Shown: piece after piece, positions 24,313-35,566 of the stretch
Position numbering within the stretch: position 1 is the first letter of the stretch
Layout: each line of letters starts with the position of its first letter
NCBI GenBank assembly: GCA_002914845.1
Contig: JXTC01000015.1
Location: 694,816 to 758,815, forward strand
DNA from: Trema orientale
Lineage: Eukaryota > Streptophyta > Magnoliopsida > Rosales > Cannabaceae
DNA: 64,000 nucleotides
Direction: 5' to 3'
The notes under the pieces: generated by a model
Seen by the model: only the letters and a program-made list of their open reading frames with translations
Told to the model about the DNA's origin: nothing
Databases searched by the model: none
Program-made: the position numbers and the translations under genes

Positions 24313-25327
24313 GGCGAAAACATGACCCGCATGTTCAATTTTTACTAGTTGTGCTATGCAGCCCAATGAGAACTTTTGTAAAATGACTCTTAAGAAAAAG
24401 TTTTATTTGCATAAAAAATTGTTTATGCAGAATGACTTCCAAGCGATCATATTTCACACACTAAGCAACCATTTAGGTAGCTCAGTTTTAAAATAAGTAA
24501 GACTGTCTTATTAATAAAAGCTTGTCACATGGTCATTTTGCCCAAATTCTCCAGCCCAATTGATATGTTTCAAACCCAAACATTCTTACACACTCATGTA
24601 AAGAGCTTAGATATTTGATACCATCACACCACAGCGGTGTTTTTGTGACCGTATGTGGTGGTGAGACGCGGTGGCTGGTGCTTTGATATTTGACTCTGCC
24701 ACAGCACAAGTGTCAAATAACATTGTTTATTAATGGTAAAGTCATCATATTCATGTCATGTGGTTTCAGAATCGGATTTAATCAGAACTGCTCTCTCAGA
24801 TATTGGATTTTACATTCCATTGTATAACCAAAATGCGGTAATAAGAAACTTGAGAGTACATAAATTTAAATTTTGAAGTTTTAAATTCATTTCAGCTACA
24901 TATAAAAGCATCTCCTTTATGCTTAAGCAACATTAAGGAAAAACAGATTGCGTTCGAGAACACAATGTACTAGGATCCCTGTAATTGTAAAGCATCCATG
25001 CACTAATCTAAACAGAGGAGAAGACTGAAGACTATTATGCAAACGAGTTTATGATCCCTATAATTGGCATGACAGAGAGATTTAAAGCACAAACTTGCGA
25101 CGATAATCAACAACAAAGAAGGCGCATATCCATCTACACAGCTTCATTGGAAGCAAAGCCCCAGTGTGTCTTGAACAACCAAACAACTAAATCTCAAGCC
25201 ACAGACATATCATAAATCCAAAGTGTTACCAAACAGCCGAAATAAGTATTCTTTTGCTTCACATGAATCTTACCTATTGTTAAAATAACTGTGAGTTTAA
25301 CCAGAAAGTAATGAATAAAGTTAAAAC
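24313..25327. other. Intergenic sequence, no gene seen
   Basis: It starts with the last fragment of the 65-bp repeat unit (to ~24334). A GC-richer patch around 24620-24715 carries partly inverted TGGTGG/CCACCAC-like motifs and ATATTTGA words. No coding potential was found. Confidence 0.45.
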
Positions 25328-25336
25328 ACGAGGTAC

Positions 25337-25493
25337 CTTTTTTTTTTTTTAAAATAGTGGTCCTCCCTCAATCTTTTGGATGCAAGAAACTCTAACATAT
25401 TGTAAGGGAACTCCTATGAAGAATCAAACCGCTAGACCTTGTGGAAGCACAACATAGACCTAACCACTTGACCTACCCCTCATGGTAACACAT
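25337..25493 (-). mobile_element. tRNA-derived SINE
   Basis: Read on the minus strand, a ~157-bp unit begins just inside 25493. It has a box A-like GGTCAAGTGGTTAGG (25459-25473) and a box B-like GGTTTGATTC (25421-25430), the split Pol III promoter spacing of tRNA-derived plant SINEs. It ends in an A run of about 14 (25338-25350). Flanking duplications ACGAGGTAC (25328-25336) and ACAAGGTAC (25494-25502) match at 8 of 9 positions, as expected for LINE-machinery insertion. Confidence 0.75.
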
Positions 25494-25502
25494 ACAAGGT
25501 AC

Positions 25503-25832
25503 TTTACAAACTATAATTAGTGTTAAGTTAAACATAAACATATGCCCTACTTGATTACTATCATATTGTCAATAAATAACTAGCTTTCGGTCTTTTTAAG
25601 GATTCGCGTCAGACTCATCATCTGACCTCAAGGAAAATTACATTTGTCAGAAGATACATGAGCTTCAGCAGCATTAAACAAAGAAAGTTGGACTGAAGTA
25701 AAAGCTTGCGAATAATATATATAACCTTTTAATGAGTCAAATCAAATACTCAACATCTAAAATTTCGAAGTTTAGAAGACATATCTCAGTTTTCAGCCAT
25801 CAATTTAATAATGCTAACTTCCTAAGTAAACG
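25503..25832. other. 3' flank of the export-family gene
   Basis: AT-rich; probably holds the 3' UTR of the minus-strand gene that ends at 25833. No separate feature is seen. Confidence 0.4.
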
Positions 25833-27227
25833 TCAATTTGATGAGCTTAAGGACTTTTTGATGCTCCGAAGGATGGTCCACATGAATGTGGAAACGAAGA
25901 AGAGGATAATACCAGTAATAATTGCATACTTGAGACCAAGATTCACCAGCAAATTTACTAGAAGTCCAGCGAAAACAACACCAACGAAATTTGCAGATAG
26001 AGCTGACCAGAATGGGATATCAAGGATAGAAGCTATGAATGCTCCGGTCCAGGCTCCTGTTCCAGGGAAAGGCACAGCTACAAAGAGCATCAGGCCAAGC
26101 CATTGGAACTCCTCTACAGGGCCAGCCTTTGCTTTGGCCTTCTCAAACAAAATGTCGACAAATCGAGACATAGTCTTGTTCTTCCCAGCAAGAAAAGAAG
26201 CAAATCTTTTCAAGTAGAGTATAATGAAGGGGACTGGAACCATATTCCTACAACATAGCCGCAAATTTGTTAAATAAAATCTCAGCAAACAGCCTTCTTC
26301 AAACAAAGAAAGTAAGAAACAAATGAAAATATCAAATTAGCAGTCCACCTTGCCTAGCTAATCACAACGAAAAAACTTGGACATAACAGGACAGTAAACA
26401 TTCTTAAAAAGCCTAACTTCGAGTATAAGAGTCCAACATTCAATCAATAGCACAAGTCCACATGGAAAATAGTTAGGGGTAGTAAAAATATCAAACCATA
26501 AGAACTAGATTCTCTATAATACTATAACACATATATTCCATCAAACAGATGCATTTGGAATCAACAAAAAGCATAATGGTCAAATAGCATGGATTAAAGT
26601 AGATACAAGTTAGAACTTAGAGAATTTAGGAGATGAGCTCTTAAAGGGAATATAGAGAGAGGAACAAAAAACTAACCCAAGAACGGCTAATACAGTTAGG
26701 ACCACAGGCTTAAGTTGCAACCAGTAACCAACAGGAATAGCCCCACGAAGCTCAAGAAGAGGAAGCGTAGCAAGGGAAAAAACCACGGCCTCATCAAGCC
26801 AGCCGGAGCCTCGGAGCTTACTGGCGATTTTCAGGCCAAAGTTAGAGGCTTTGATAGAATCTGCGGCGGCATTTGCATCCTTAGAAGTTGCAAACCAAAT
26901 AAGCGATAGAGACGCCCAAAACAATACCCAGAAAGCAAATTTGACAGGCCGTTCCTCAAATGACGGCATAATCTCATTCTCCTCCGCCGTATCAAGAAAC
27001 CCATCTGAAGAAGCTCTTGTTGCTATAAGAGAAAGAGGAGAATTTGCCGAAAAGGGTCTAAAATGGCGAGAAGTCTGAAACTTCATGAGTGCATTTGAGC
27101 TGGATAGGGGTTGTCTGCCATGGATAATGGTGGGGCGGCCTTGCATAGGCGAAAATCTCAAAAGGGTCTTTCCAAGAGAGAATTTTGAGGTCAATGGAGA
27201 TGCTATAGCTGATAATGAAGCAGCCAT
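25833..27227 (-). CDS. Putative small multidrug export family membrane protein, plastid-targeted
   Basis: Two exons (27227-26677 and 26247-25833) joined by a GT-AG intron encode 321 residues. Residues 1-~72 are Ser/Thr/Arg-rich and poor in acidic residues, like a chloroplast transit peptide. Hydrophobic segments lie near 96-112, 147-170, 174-194, 234-262, 266-286 and 290-310. The family (Pfam Sm_multidrug_ex; I recall Arabidopsis At2g02590 as a member) is indicated by LLELRGAIPVGYW (157-169) and VPFPGTGAWTGA (242-253). Both are Gly/Pro-rich re-entrant-like motifs. The transport substrate is unknown; the family name is a prediction. An ATG 21 codons upstream (27290) is in frame, but I chose 27227 because its context CATCAATGGCT is better and the transit peptide then starts MAAS. 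The neighbours are repeats, so there is no operon-like context. Confidence 0.85.
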
Positions 27228-27299
27228 TGATGTTTGATGAAAAGACCGAGGAAGTAAGAGAAAAGGGTAGTTTAAGTTACAACGATTCACAATACTATC

Positions 27300-28528
27300 T
27301 AAGCTCCATCAAGATTTTCTGTGGTCAAGGGTATATCTACCGAGCATTTGGCGGCCTGAACTGTTGATGGGTAAAGGTTATGCAAAGGGGCTTATGGGAC
27401 GTGAAGCTTTCAAAAAGTGATTTAGATTTAGTAGACCCAATCAGAATGTTCGTTAAGCACACAGCGGAATATGGCATAGTGGATAGAATCATATGCATAT
27501 AAATATGTATATATAAGAAGACTTGTTTTCAACTTGTCAATTTCGATGATGGTTGGCACTTAGTAAGGTATTTAGCGCTGAAGATTTACGGAAATTGCCA
27601 GGGAAAAGATATGCACAAGCGGCGTGATAAAACAAACGGAATGGAGGACTTACCGAGGCTCTGCTTGAGATACGGAAAAACCCTTTTGGAGCAGTGATTG
27701 GCCAAAACTAAATAATTAATAAAACCGACACCAAAAAAAAAAATGTGAGCCTATTACCACCCATCTATTCTCACCACCTCTTTTCATTTAATTTCTTTTA
27801 TTATTAAATAAATCATAAGCAGAATTACTTTTTCGTACGTTCTTTTTCAAAACATCTATTTACACGTCTCTCTCTCTGGACATTCTTTTTTTTTAAAATA
27901 AAATTCTATTCATACTCTTCTCTTAAACTCAAATTGATTTTCATGCAAAAATATTTTAATGATCTAGTACTATGGATGTTCACGCGCGGTTACAAACTCA
28001 TGGCTAACATAAAATATTATTTATATACCTTATTTGGATATATATATATACTGATTCAACTTTTAATTTCTTAAAATAATTTTTTTTATGTGATATTTCT
28101 CCTCAGTATCGATTTCACATACACAGCTGGAATTTGATACCCCATTTGAACGATCAATTTAAAATTTGTTGCTTGTCTTTTTTTATATCCTGAAATATTT
28201 ATATACGTTTATATACCTGATTAGGCATTTGAATCTTTGGCCTACCAACATTTTTGGCTTAAAGAAAACCAAAACTGAAAATAAAACTCCTGGGTTAGTG
28301 AGAGAGAAGCACAAAAGAGGAAGAAAATAACAAACAAGGGTATGGTACGAGCAAAGAAGTTAGGATAGAAAAAAAAGAGGTGGATAAAGTAAAGATAATC
28401 TAATTAAAGGATAATTTAGGAATTATGAGGGTTTAGAATAAGAAGTAATTAAAATTAAAATTTTTATTTTTAGAAAAAGTGTGTAGAGTATAGACAAAGA
28501 GGTGGCAATAAAGCCAATGAAAAGCTTT
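27300..28528. other. 5' flank of the export-family gene and intergenic sequence
   Basis: The promoter of the minus-strand gene must lie at its left end; I could not fix a TATA box. The rest is AT-rich without coding signal. Confidence 0.4.
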
Positions 28529-28537
28529 TAAGTTATT

Positions 28538-29588
28538 GGGTTAATCCCATTTTTACCCCCTAAACTATCATTTATGTCTCATTTTGGCCCATGAACTTTA
28601 AAATATCCCTAAATTGACATATGAACTTTTAATTTATCTTATTTTGGCCCCTCTCATTACTAAAATGTTAAATATGGACGGAAAATGTCTCATTTTGGCC
28701 CCTCGAACTATCACCTCTGTCCCATTTTAGCCATTGAGCTTCAAAACGTCCCTAAATTGCTATTCGAACTTTTAATTTATTTCATTTTGGCCCTTTTTTT
28801 TACTAAAATGTTAAAATTAATGATCTTGGAGGAAAACTATCAGCTCTTGTTCTATACTCAATAAATCTTCTTCCTAGATTTGAATGTTTTCAGTAATTTT
28901 TTAACAACTAATTACAAAAAAAAACGTACTTTTAGTGATGTCTTATTGCTAAAAAAAAATATTACTTTTAGTGACGATAAAAATTACGACCAAAAATAAA
29001 AAATTCATAACTAAAATATCATTATTATCTTTATATCATGACTAAAAAGTTTGTGGCTAAAAGTTTGTCACAAAAAGATAATTTGTTGTGACTAAATGTA
29101 CTTTTAGTTACAATAAATTTTATTATTATAAACAAAAATTTATGACTAAAACTATATTAGTGACAACTTATGACTAAATGTTAAATTTTAGTTACAATAA
29201 ACTATTAGTGGTGAGTATTTTTAGTCACAAAATTATTTATCATGACTAAAAGGTTTTGTCATTGAATATTGATTTTTTTTTTGGAGTGACTAGTGCATTT
29301 TTATATCCATATTTAACATTTTAGCAAAGAAAGGAACCAAAATGAAACAAAGTAAAAGTTTGGGAGCCAATTTAGGGACATTTTAAAGTTCAAAGGGCCA
29401 AAATAGGACAGAAGTGATAGTTTGAGGTCCAAAATGGAACATTTTCTATCCATATTTAACGTTTTAGTAACGATAGGGGCCAAAATAAAGCAAATTAAAA
29501 GTTCAAGTGCCAGTTTAGGGACATTTTGAAGTTTATGGACCAAAAATGGGACAGAGATGATAATTAAGGGGTAAAATGGGATTAACTC
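28538..29588. mobile_element. Nonautonomous MULE-like element with long TIRs and 9-bp TSD
   Basis: A 1051-bp element with a perfect 9-bp target duplication, TAAGTTATT (28529-28537 and 29589-29597), diagnostic of Mutator-like elements. The left end is GGGTTAATCCCATTTTTACC and the right end in reverse complement is GAGTTAATCCCATTTTACCC. The arms extend roughly 300 bp. Each is itself an imperfect duplication of a ~145-bp unit containing CATTTTGGCCC, AACTTTTAATTTAT and TACTAAAATGTTAAA. The centre (28900-29290) is different sequence, possibly a second element. There is no transposase. Confidence 0.85.
28905..29290. mobile_element. Possible nested CACTA-type MITE remnant
   Basis: The core of the MULE-like element has repeated CTTTTAGTGACG/GTCACTAAAAG-like words in both orientations. 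Its edges read AATTACAAAAAAAAACG on the left and CACTCCAAAAAAAAAATC on the right in reverse complement, reminiscent of the CACTACAAGAAAA termini of plant CACTA MITEs. No clear 3-bp duplication was seen. Confidence 0.3.
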
Positions 29589-29597
29589 TAAGTTATT

Positions 29598-30390
29598 TAA
29601 GTAGGTGAAAATCACAACGTTTCTTTAAGAAATCGAGGGAAAACATTACAACTTGATATTATGGTACCTCTTTTTACTTTCAGCTTGGTTTTAGTATCAT
29701 GTATAACTTTTTTTTTTTTGGCTGAAATCATGTATAATTAGTTTGGAAAGTGTTATTATCACTCTTTTTTACACTATGATGATTCATGGTTCAACACAAT
29801 AATTTTAGATTATTGAATATGAGATATATTAGTGAATTCCTATCAATCAGCACTCTTTAATTAGCATTTAGTATAAAGCGATTATTTGTTTAAAATATAT
29901 TAATTAGCATTCAAAAAACATATACCTCTTTGAAGACACTAATTCATACTAGCATAACTAAAATTTAGTTTCAAATGGACTCCTTGAAAAGGATTAGTCT
30001 TTTTTAATAATTAGAAATTACCAATGCTTCAATTATGGATATAAGTTGTAAGTCGTGTTGTTGTGGATAGCATGTTGATTGGCAATGTTAGTCAAAGGAG
30101 GCCACCGGGTCCACCGTGATGAAACAAAGTAAAAAACCAAGATTTTGTTGACTCTAAAATTATAAGGGATAACATTGCATTTTAACTATTTCTATAGTTT
30201 ATATCTTATGTTTTTGTTTTTGTTATTATTAATATTTATTTTTATATTTAGAATTTATAAAAAAAACTGCCATGTATGAGTTAAACTCTAATTTTGACTA
30301 TTGTATTTACCAAAATACTCTTTGAAATTTAAATATATCTAAAAATAAGTACGAATTTAAAACTTATCTAAACGTAATAAACATATTTAG
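29598..30390. other. AT-rich intergenic sequence, no gene seen
   Basis: No coding frame, bounded repeat or motif worth calling. Confidence 0.5.
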
Positions 30391-31593
30391 GGTGCGGCTA
30401 TAATAGGACCTTGCTTTTTTGGCCATACATAGGGCTCCTTTATTTAAGCCACACAATAAAAAACAAATGATGATTAAAAACTCGAAAACCCAAATCCATC
30501 TTTCTTTCTTTCTTTTTCATCTGATTTTATACGAAAAGAGCGATTATTATCTCTGCAATCCACTGACCCAACGGTCAATTTTGTGTGGAAAATATTATTT
30601 TGTTCTATGTTCCCCTTCGTTGCTCTTTTCTATTTAGTTCTTTTATATGCGAGGATGGTATGTGTATTAACCAACGGATAACAGGGAAAACTGTGATTAC
30701 TCATTATAATAAAATATTTAAAAAATTAAGATGAAAATACTAAATCTTTTTCATAATCAACAAAACATTAAACACAATAATATACTAATAATTTTCAAAC
30801 TCTAAAATTTAAATATATAAGTATATATAACTGTATAAATTTATTATTTTACCAAAGATATAAGAATATAAATAGTGAAAAATTAAATACATATATAATC
30901 ATGGATACCGGTAACCGTGGTTATATTGCCATCCCTACTTCTATCTCCCCTGGGCCATATGCCACTGCCACTTCTCTCTAGTCACAATTCAATTCATTGC
31001 CCGCTTCATCCATTGATTCTCACCGATATGCTAACATTCTTTATGCCTTCGCGACTCACCAAAAAGCTCAAGCATGTGCTATTGCCCAATTTACGTGTGT
31101 AGATATATATATACTTATATATATAGCTCGACTCCCTCAACATCTAACTGATAATTACCCCTTGTGGACTGGGTTGGTGTTTGAGTCGAATCCTTGCGAA
31201 AAGGGGCTCGAATGTTGGGACTGCAGTATCAGTTGGACTGGTGAATGGAATGAATTAATTCTTCCTTTGATATTCGATTTCGGATTGGTCCGTCCCGAAG
31301 TGTTTGCCAGCAATGGGGATTTCCACGTGCATGGATTGAAGGACAGGAGGAGGTTGGCTGCTTTTGATCCGTTTAAGGGTACAGATGAACAATATTGGGT
31401 TGCAGGGAAAAAAAGGAAAAATAAAAAAAAAAATAAAGATGTATTTGCGTTTTTGAGTTTTATTCTCGTGTATTGATATGTACCAATTTTTTATGTAATC
31501 GGTCTTTTAATCATCATTTGTTTTTTATCATGTGGCTTAAACAAAGGAAGCTTATGTAGGGCCGAAAAAGCAAGGCCCTATTATAGTCGCTCC
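30391..31593. mobile_element. MULE-like element with ~88-bp TIRs, Pack-MULE candidate
   Basis: The left end is GGTGCGGCTATAATAGGACC and the right end in reverse complement is GGAGCGACTATAATAGGGCC. The arms stay alignable for about 88 bp to AACAAATGATGATTAAAA on both sides, at roughly 85-90% identity. The inner 30900-31480 stretch is more GC-rich and gene-like than the AT-rich surroundings. It holds the open frame at 30997-31476. Long TIRs and a foreign gene-like interior are the signature of Pack-MULEs. A clean 9-bp duplication was not found. Confidence 0.6.
30997..31476 (+). pseudogene. Gene fragment inside a MULE, resembling an F-box-associated domain
   Basis: An open frame of 159 codons. 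The middle reads WTGEWNELILPLIFDFGLVR, then VFASNGDFHVHG, then RRRLAAFDPFKGTDEQYW. The order 'GEW ... L ... ASNG ... AFDPFK' resembles the F-box-associated (kelch-like) region of plant F-box proteins, where the protein describes a displayed note followed by 'DPFK'. The F-box itself is absent. The first ~40 and last ~25 residues look unrelated or low complexity (a lysine-rich tail). I infer a captured partial host gene rather than a working protein. The family assignment is tentative; it could be an unrelated exon. Confidence 0.35.
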
Positions 31594-31731
31594 GATTTAT
31601 TTATAAATAATATTTAATATTTATAGGCTTATGCATTCTTTTCAATTTTTTTTTGTTGGTATTTGTTCTTTTAGTTATTAATTTTAATTAGTTTTAAATT
31701 TAAACTAAGTATCAAAAAAAATATATATATA

Positions 31732-31965
31732 GGGTACTAATCCAGTAGGTTTTTTTTTTACCTATATATAGGTATCAATTTGACCAATGAAAATTTATCA
31801 TGCACATTTTCTTATAGTAAAAGATAAGAGAGAGAAATAACATTAATAATGCACGTCTTCTCATGCACTTTATTATAACCGTTGGATCACTATTAGATGA
31901 TGATCCAATGACTAAAAAAAAATATCTATACATAAATAAAAAAAAAATCTACTGGATTGGCAACC
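31732..31965. mobile_element. (TA)n-bounded MITE, copy 1
   Basis: It begins GGGTACTAATCCAGTAGG after an (AT)n run and ends CTACTGGATTGGCAACCA before another (TA)n run. The ends are inverted repeats (ATCCAGTAG / CTACTGGAT). The body includes TGCACATTTTCTTATA, AATAATGCACGTCTT and CCGTTGGATCAC. It is highly similar to 31976-32216 and 53618-53853. It is non-coding. Confidence 0.75.
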
Positions 31966-31975
31966 ATATATATAT

Positions 31976-32216
31976 GGGCGTCAATCCAGTAGGTATTTTT
32001 TTTTTTTACCTATACACAGGTATCATTTTGGCCAATGAAAATTTATTATGCACATTTTCTTATATTAAAAAGTAAAAGAGAGAAAAAATATTAATAATGC
32101 ACGTCTTTTTATGCTCTTCATTATATCCGTTAGATCACCATTAGATGATGATCTAATGGCTAAAAAAAATACCTACACATGGGTTAAAAAAAAAGTACCT
32201 ATTGGATTGTCAATCC
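31976..32216. mobile_element. (TA)n-bounded MITE, copy 2, directly following copy 1
   Basis: The same family and orientation as copy 1, separated from it only by a short TA run. It begins GGGCGTCAATCCAGTAGGTA and ends ATTGGATTGTCAATCCA(TA)n. The copy-to-copy similarity looks near 85%. Confidence 0.75.
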
Positions 32217-32534
32217 ATATATATATATATATATCTCTTAAAGTTTTAAATGGTATTTTGGTAAAATCAATGGTCAAAATTAGTTTTTGACTCAAAGATT
32301 GTATAAATTTGTTCCAAATTTTAAAATTAGAAGTCAATGTTAATAATAACCAAAACACAGAATATAAATTGAATAAATAGTCAAAACGTAAGATATAAAA
32401 ATATAATTATTCTAAATTATAATACAATTAAATAGAGCAGAAACAATACCCCATTATTAAACATTTTTATGTAAATACAAAAAATTCCATCCATTTTATT
32501 TAAATTAGATAGCTATCTGTTTAATTTTTGAAAA

Positions 32535-32889
32535 GGGATAACTGCAAAAAAATACTATGAAGTTTGGGTGTTCTGCAATTTAAACCCTGAAGTTTGGACT
32601 CTGTAAAATAATATCCTGAGATTAAGAATTTCTGAAAATTAATACCCTAGACAGATTTTTTGACCAATTTTAGAAACGAAAAAATAATAATATCCTCCAT
32701 TAAAACTAAATTAATCCATATTATTCATCTTAATTTTGAAGATATTATTGTATTTTATCAGTTAAAAATCAACACAGGGTATTAATTTTCAGAAATTCAT
32801 AATCTCAGGGTATTATTTTGCAGAATCTAAACTTCAGGGTTTAAATTACAAAACATCTAAACATGAGGATATTTTTTTGCAATTATCCC
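32535..32889. mobile_element. MITE with long TIRs and a 9-bp duplication
   Basis: A 355-bp element. The left end is GGGATAACTGCAAAAAAATA and the right end in reverse complement is GGGATAATTGCAAAAAAATA. The arms continue for ~110 bp (shared CTGAAGTTT, AATACCCT). The flanks TTTTGAAAA (32526-32534) and TTTTAAAAA (32890-32898) match at 8 of 9 bases, which fits a MULE-type duplication. It is non-coding. Confidence 0.75.
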
Positions 32890-33266
32890 TTTTAAAAATG
32901 ACAAAATTTTCCATTTGAATTTCAGTGTATGTCGAGTTGAGAGAGGACAGTATTGAATTGATGAGTGAATGGTAAGAAAATAATGGTCCTGTCATTTATT
33001 TACCGCACCTATCCGAGACTCAACTTCTGAGTTCTGAATTTCCGCTTTTCTTTTCCAAATTTAGTAATTTTTTTTTTAATTAAAAAAGAAAACACCCAAT
33101 TACGTTAAGGACTTTGACTTGAGTGCGAACCAATAAGACCGGCTAGAAAGAAAGCCCGGTTCGGTGGTTGACTCCGGTTGAAGTCCGTTTCCCTTATTTG
33201 CATAATTGTATTTGTACCACCATTTATTTTTTATTTATTTTTCGAATTTTCTGAAGCTGAAGAACG

Positions 33267-33612
33267 ATGAGCCGGAAGAGAGACAAACCCTACACCTCCC
33301 GCCACAATCCCGCCACCGTGGCGAAGCGGCGCCGGCCTCTTCCCCCGCCGCCGCCGGAACCCGAGCTCGACAAGCCCATCTCCAAGCCGGCGCCGCCGCC
33401 GGGGCTGGTTGTGATGGGCCTCTCAGCCGATTGCTCCGTCCTCGACCTCAAGTCCCGGTTCGAGATCTACGGCTCCATCTCCCGCATCCGCATCGACCGT
33501 GATGGAGTCGGCTACGTCGCTTATCGCACTAAGGACTCCGCCGAGGCTGCCGTCGCTGCTTCTCTCGACCCCTCTTTCGGCATCACCGTTCAGTCCCAAA
33601 GGGTACTCGCGC

Positions 33613-33647
<35 letters not shown>

Positions 33648-34461
33648 GGGTGTACTGAGAAAAAGCGTGAAAAAGAATTGAGTTGAAGCTCTCTGTTGCG
33701 TAATTGGGATCGATTTTGAGTAAACTTTGCTTTTAGGATAATTCGGCGTAAGTTTTAGGTGATTCGGTTTCGGAATTTGAATAGAGGACATGAAAATTGA
33801 GAACCAAGCAACTGAGAATTATGCTTTGACTTTGACTAAAAGGGTTGGTATCTTCTTTGAAGTTGTTGCTTTTTGGATAGTTTGGTTTGATTTTAGGTGA
33901 TTTTGTTTATGAACTGAATGCAGGATATCAAAACCAAGCAATTTAGAGTTTACTCTTTGAATTTGAGTAAAGGGTTACTATATCTTCCTTGAAGTTTTTG
34001 TTTTATAGATAGTTTGTCAGTTTGTCCTAAGTTTAGATGATTTTGTTTCAAATGGAATGAAAGGCTTCAAAATCAAGTAATTTAGAGTTATGCTTCGAAT
34101 TTGATTAAAGGGTCAGTTCATATCTTTCTTGAAGTTTTTTGCTCTTGGGTATTAGAAAGTTCGGTGAAATATGTTGCAGGTACAGGTATTATGGGCAACT
34201 GATCCATTAGCCAAGTGGAGGGAAGGAGTTGTTCATGGTGCCAACAAGGATAATGGGTCATCGTCGTCCAAGCTTTTACGTGCTGAGGTCCCTCTCAGAA
34301 GACATGGAAGAGGCAACAAACTTGCTTCAGCTATAGTGAACCCCAAGAGTGCTGATGGCCCTATAGCTAACCCCAAGAGTGGTGACGGTGCTTCAGCAGC
34401 CTCGGGTTTGGATGAGCCTTTCCGGGGCAGAGAAATCATTGCCTACGACGACATCCTGTAA
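33267..34461 (+). CDS. RRM-domain RNA-binding protein (At1g27050-like)
   Basis: Two exons (33267-33602 and 34180-34461) around a phase-0 GT-AG intron that contains a (CT)n run. The product is 205 residues. The N terminus is basic (MSRKRDKPYTSRHNP, KRRR) and then proline-rich (residues 24-45). A single RRM follows, about 47-112, with an RNP2-like LVVMGLS (47-53) and an RNP1-like GVGYVAYR (80-87). The first strand-helix-strand pattern is intact, although RNP1 lacks the usual central aromatic pair. The C-terminal part contains a conserved-looking DPLAKWREGV segment, a duplicated NPKSGDG-type motif and ends GREIIAYDDIL. RNA target and process are unknown. The position beside an RCC1 gene fits the gene order I recall for Arabidopsis At1g27050-At1g27060. 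The ATG has good context and there is no earlier in-frame start. Confidence 0.85.
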
Positions 34462-35486
34462 CTTTATTATCAATACTTACAGACTTTGAGCGCTTATACT
34501 ATCCTCTATTGTAACATTTGCATAAGACTGCATGAAATAGGTTTAATAGGGATATAGATTTATTTAGGTCTGATTAGATGTCACTTCCTTTCTGATTTGT
34601 GATGATTTTTTCTGTTTGGTTTAGGCTTTTGATTGGGTTTCCGGTATTTTCTTATTGTTTTTAAGGATTCAAGCTCTGCCTTGCGCTAAATGTGCTTTCT
34701 CTTAAGTTAACAATAGTAGAGTTCTTATTTTGTTGATGAGGATGCTAATTTTCTTTCTGCTGTTGATGCCTGTTGCTTTTCGTTGATTGCTTGAGAATTT
34801 GAGTTTGTTCATTGTTAACATGATTACAATTGCGTCTACTTCGCTGTTAGAACATGAAAGTATCAATTAACTCGATGTTTCATCTTATGTTCCAAACTTG
34901 CCTAGGTCGATTTCTTTCGTTCGTGTGAATGTATCTCTCGATTGGTTTTGTCATCTGTTTGTCTAAGTGCTATTTTAGACTGGGAATCTTGGTAAAATTA
35001 AATTGAAAGAGTTCCTATCAGATTCATGAACATGGTATTGACTATAAGGCTGGAAAAACTGTCTAAAACACTTATAAACTACTACTACTCACACTCATCG
35101 CGAGGAATGGGGTCTGGAATCTCGAAGAAAACAGAAGAATCTTGAGTATGAAGATTAAGTCTCAGGGGATTAACTCATGGTCAAGTTCAATTGATATGCT
35201 CCAAATTCCTTCTTTTTTTTTTTTTTTTTTTTTTTTCACTTTGGCGGCAAATACATGCTTCTAAGTTCAAAAAACTAGGCCGCGCCTAGATAAAATCCAA
35301 TTCACAACGCACTTTTTTTTTTTTTTTTTTTAATTTTTCTTAAAGTGGTTTTACGTTAATGGCCAAGAAGTTTCTGGAAGGGAGCAAAAGAAAAGTTGGA
35401 AAAAAAAAAAAAAGAAGAAAAAGATGGCTTAAGATTATTTAGAAAAAAAAAAAAGAAGAAAATCTTCCACGGCATGGGGCTCTGCC
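34462..35486. other. 3' region of the RRM gene and RCC1 gene promoter region
   Basis: T-rich 3' UTR-like sequence, then long T and A runs (35212-35236, 35312-35332, 35400-35460). No further gene. Confidence 0.45.
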
Positions 35487-35494
35487 TATATAAA
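35487..35494 (+). promoter_or_regulatory. TATA box of the RCC1-repeat gene
   Basis: TATATAAA lies 73 bp before the chosen ATG at 35567, in a context (GCC-TATATAAA-CC) typical of plant core promoters. The transcription start would be expected about 30 bp downstream. Confidence 0.55.
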
Positions 35495-35566
35495 CCTTTG
35501 AAGCAAAAGGCGCACTCGAAGACCTGAACTTAAACTTATGAAGCAGAACGCAGAGAGTTGGTTTAG

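Noticed and set aside
25732-26217. Plus-strand open frame of 161 codons
   Set aside because: Antisense to exon 2 of the export-family gene, which has clear family motifs and correct splice sites.
27228-27290. Longer N terminus for the export-family gene (start at 27290)
   Set aside because: In frame, but the extra 21 residues do not resemble a transit peptide start, and the ATG at 27227 has a better context.
33423-33791. Minus-strand open frame of 122 codons opposite the RRM gene
   Set aside because: It reads through the (CT)n repeat as RERERE and has no domain. The plus-strand RRM gene explains the coding signal.
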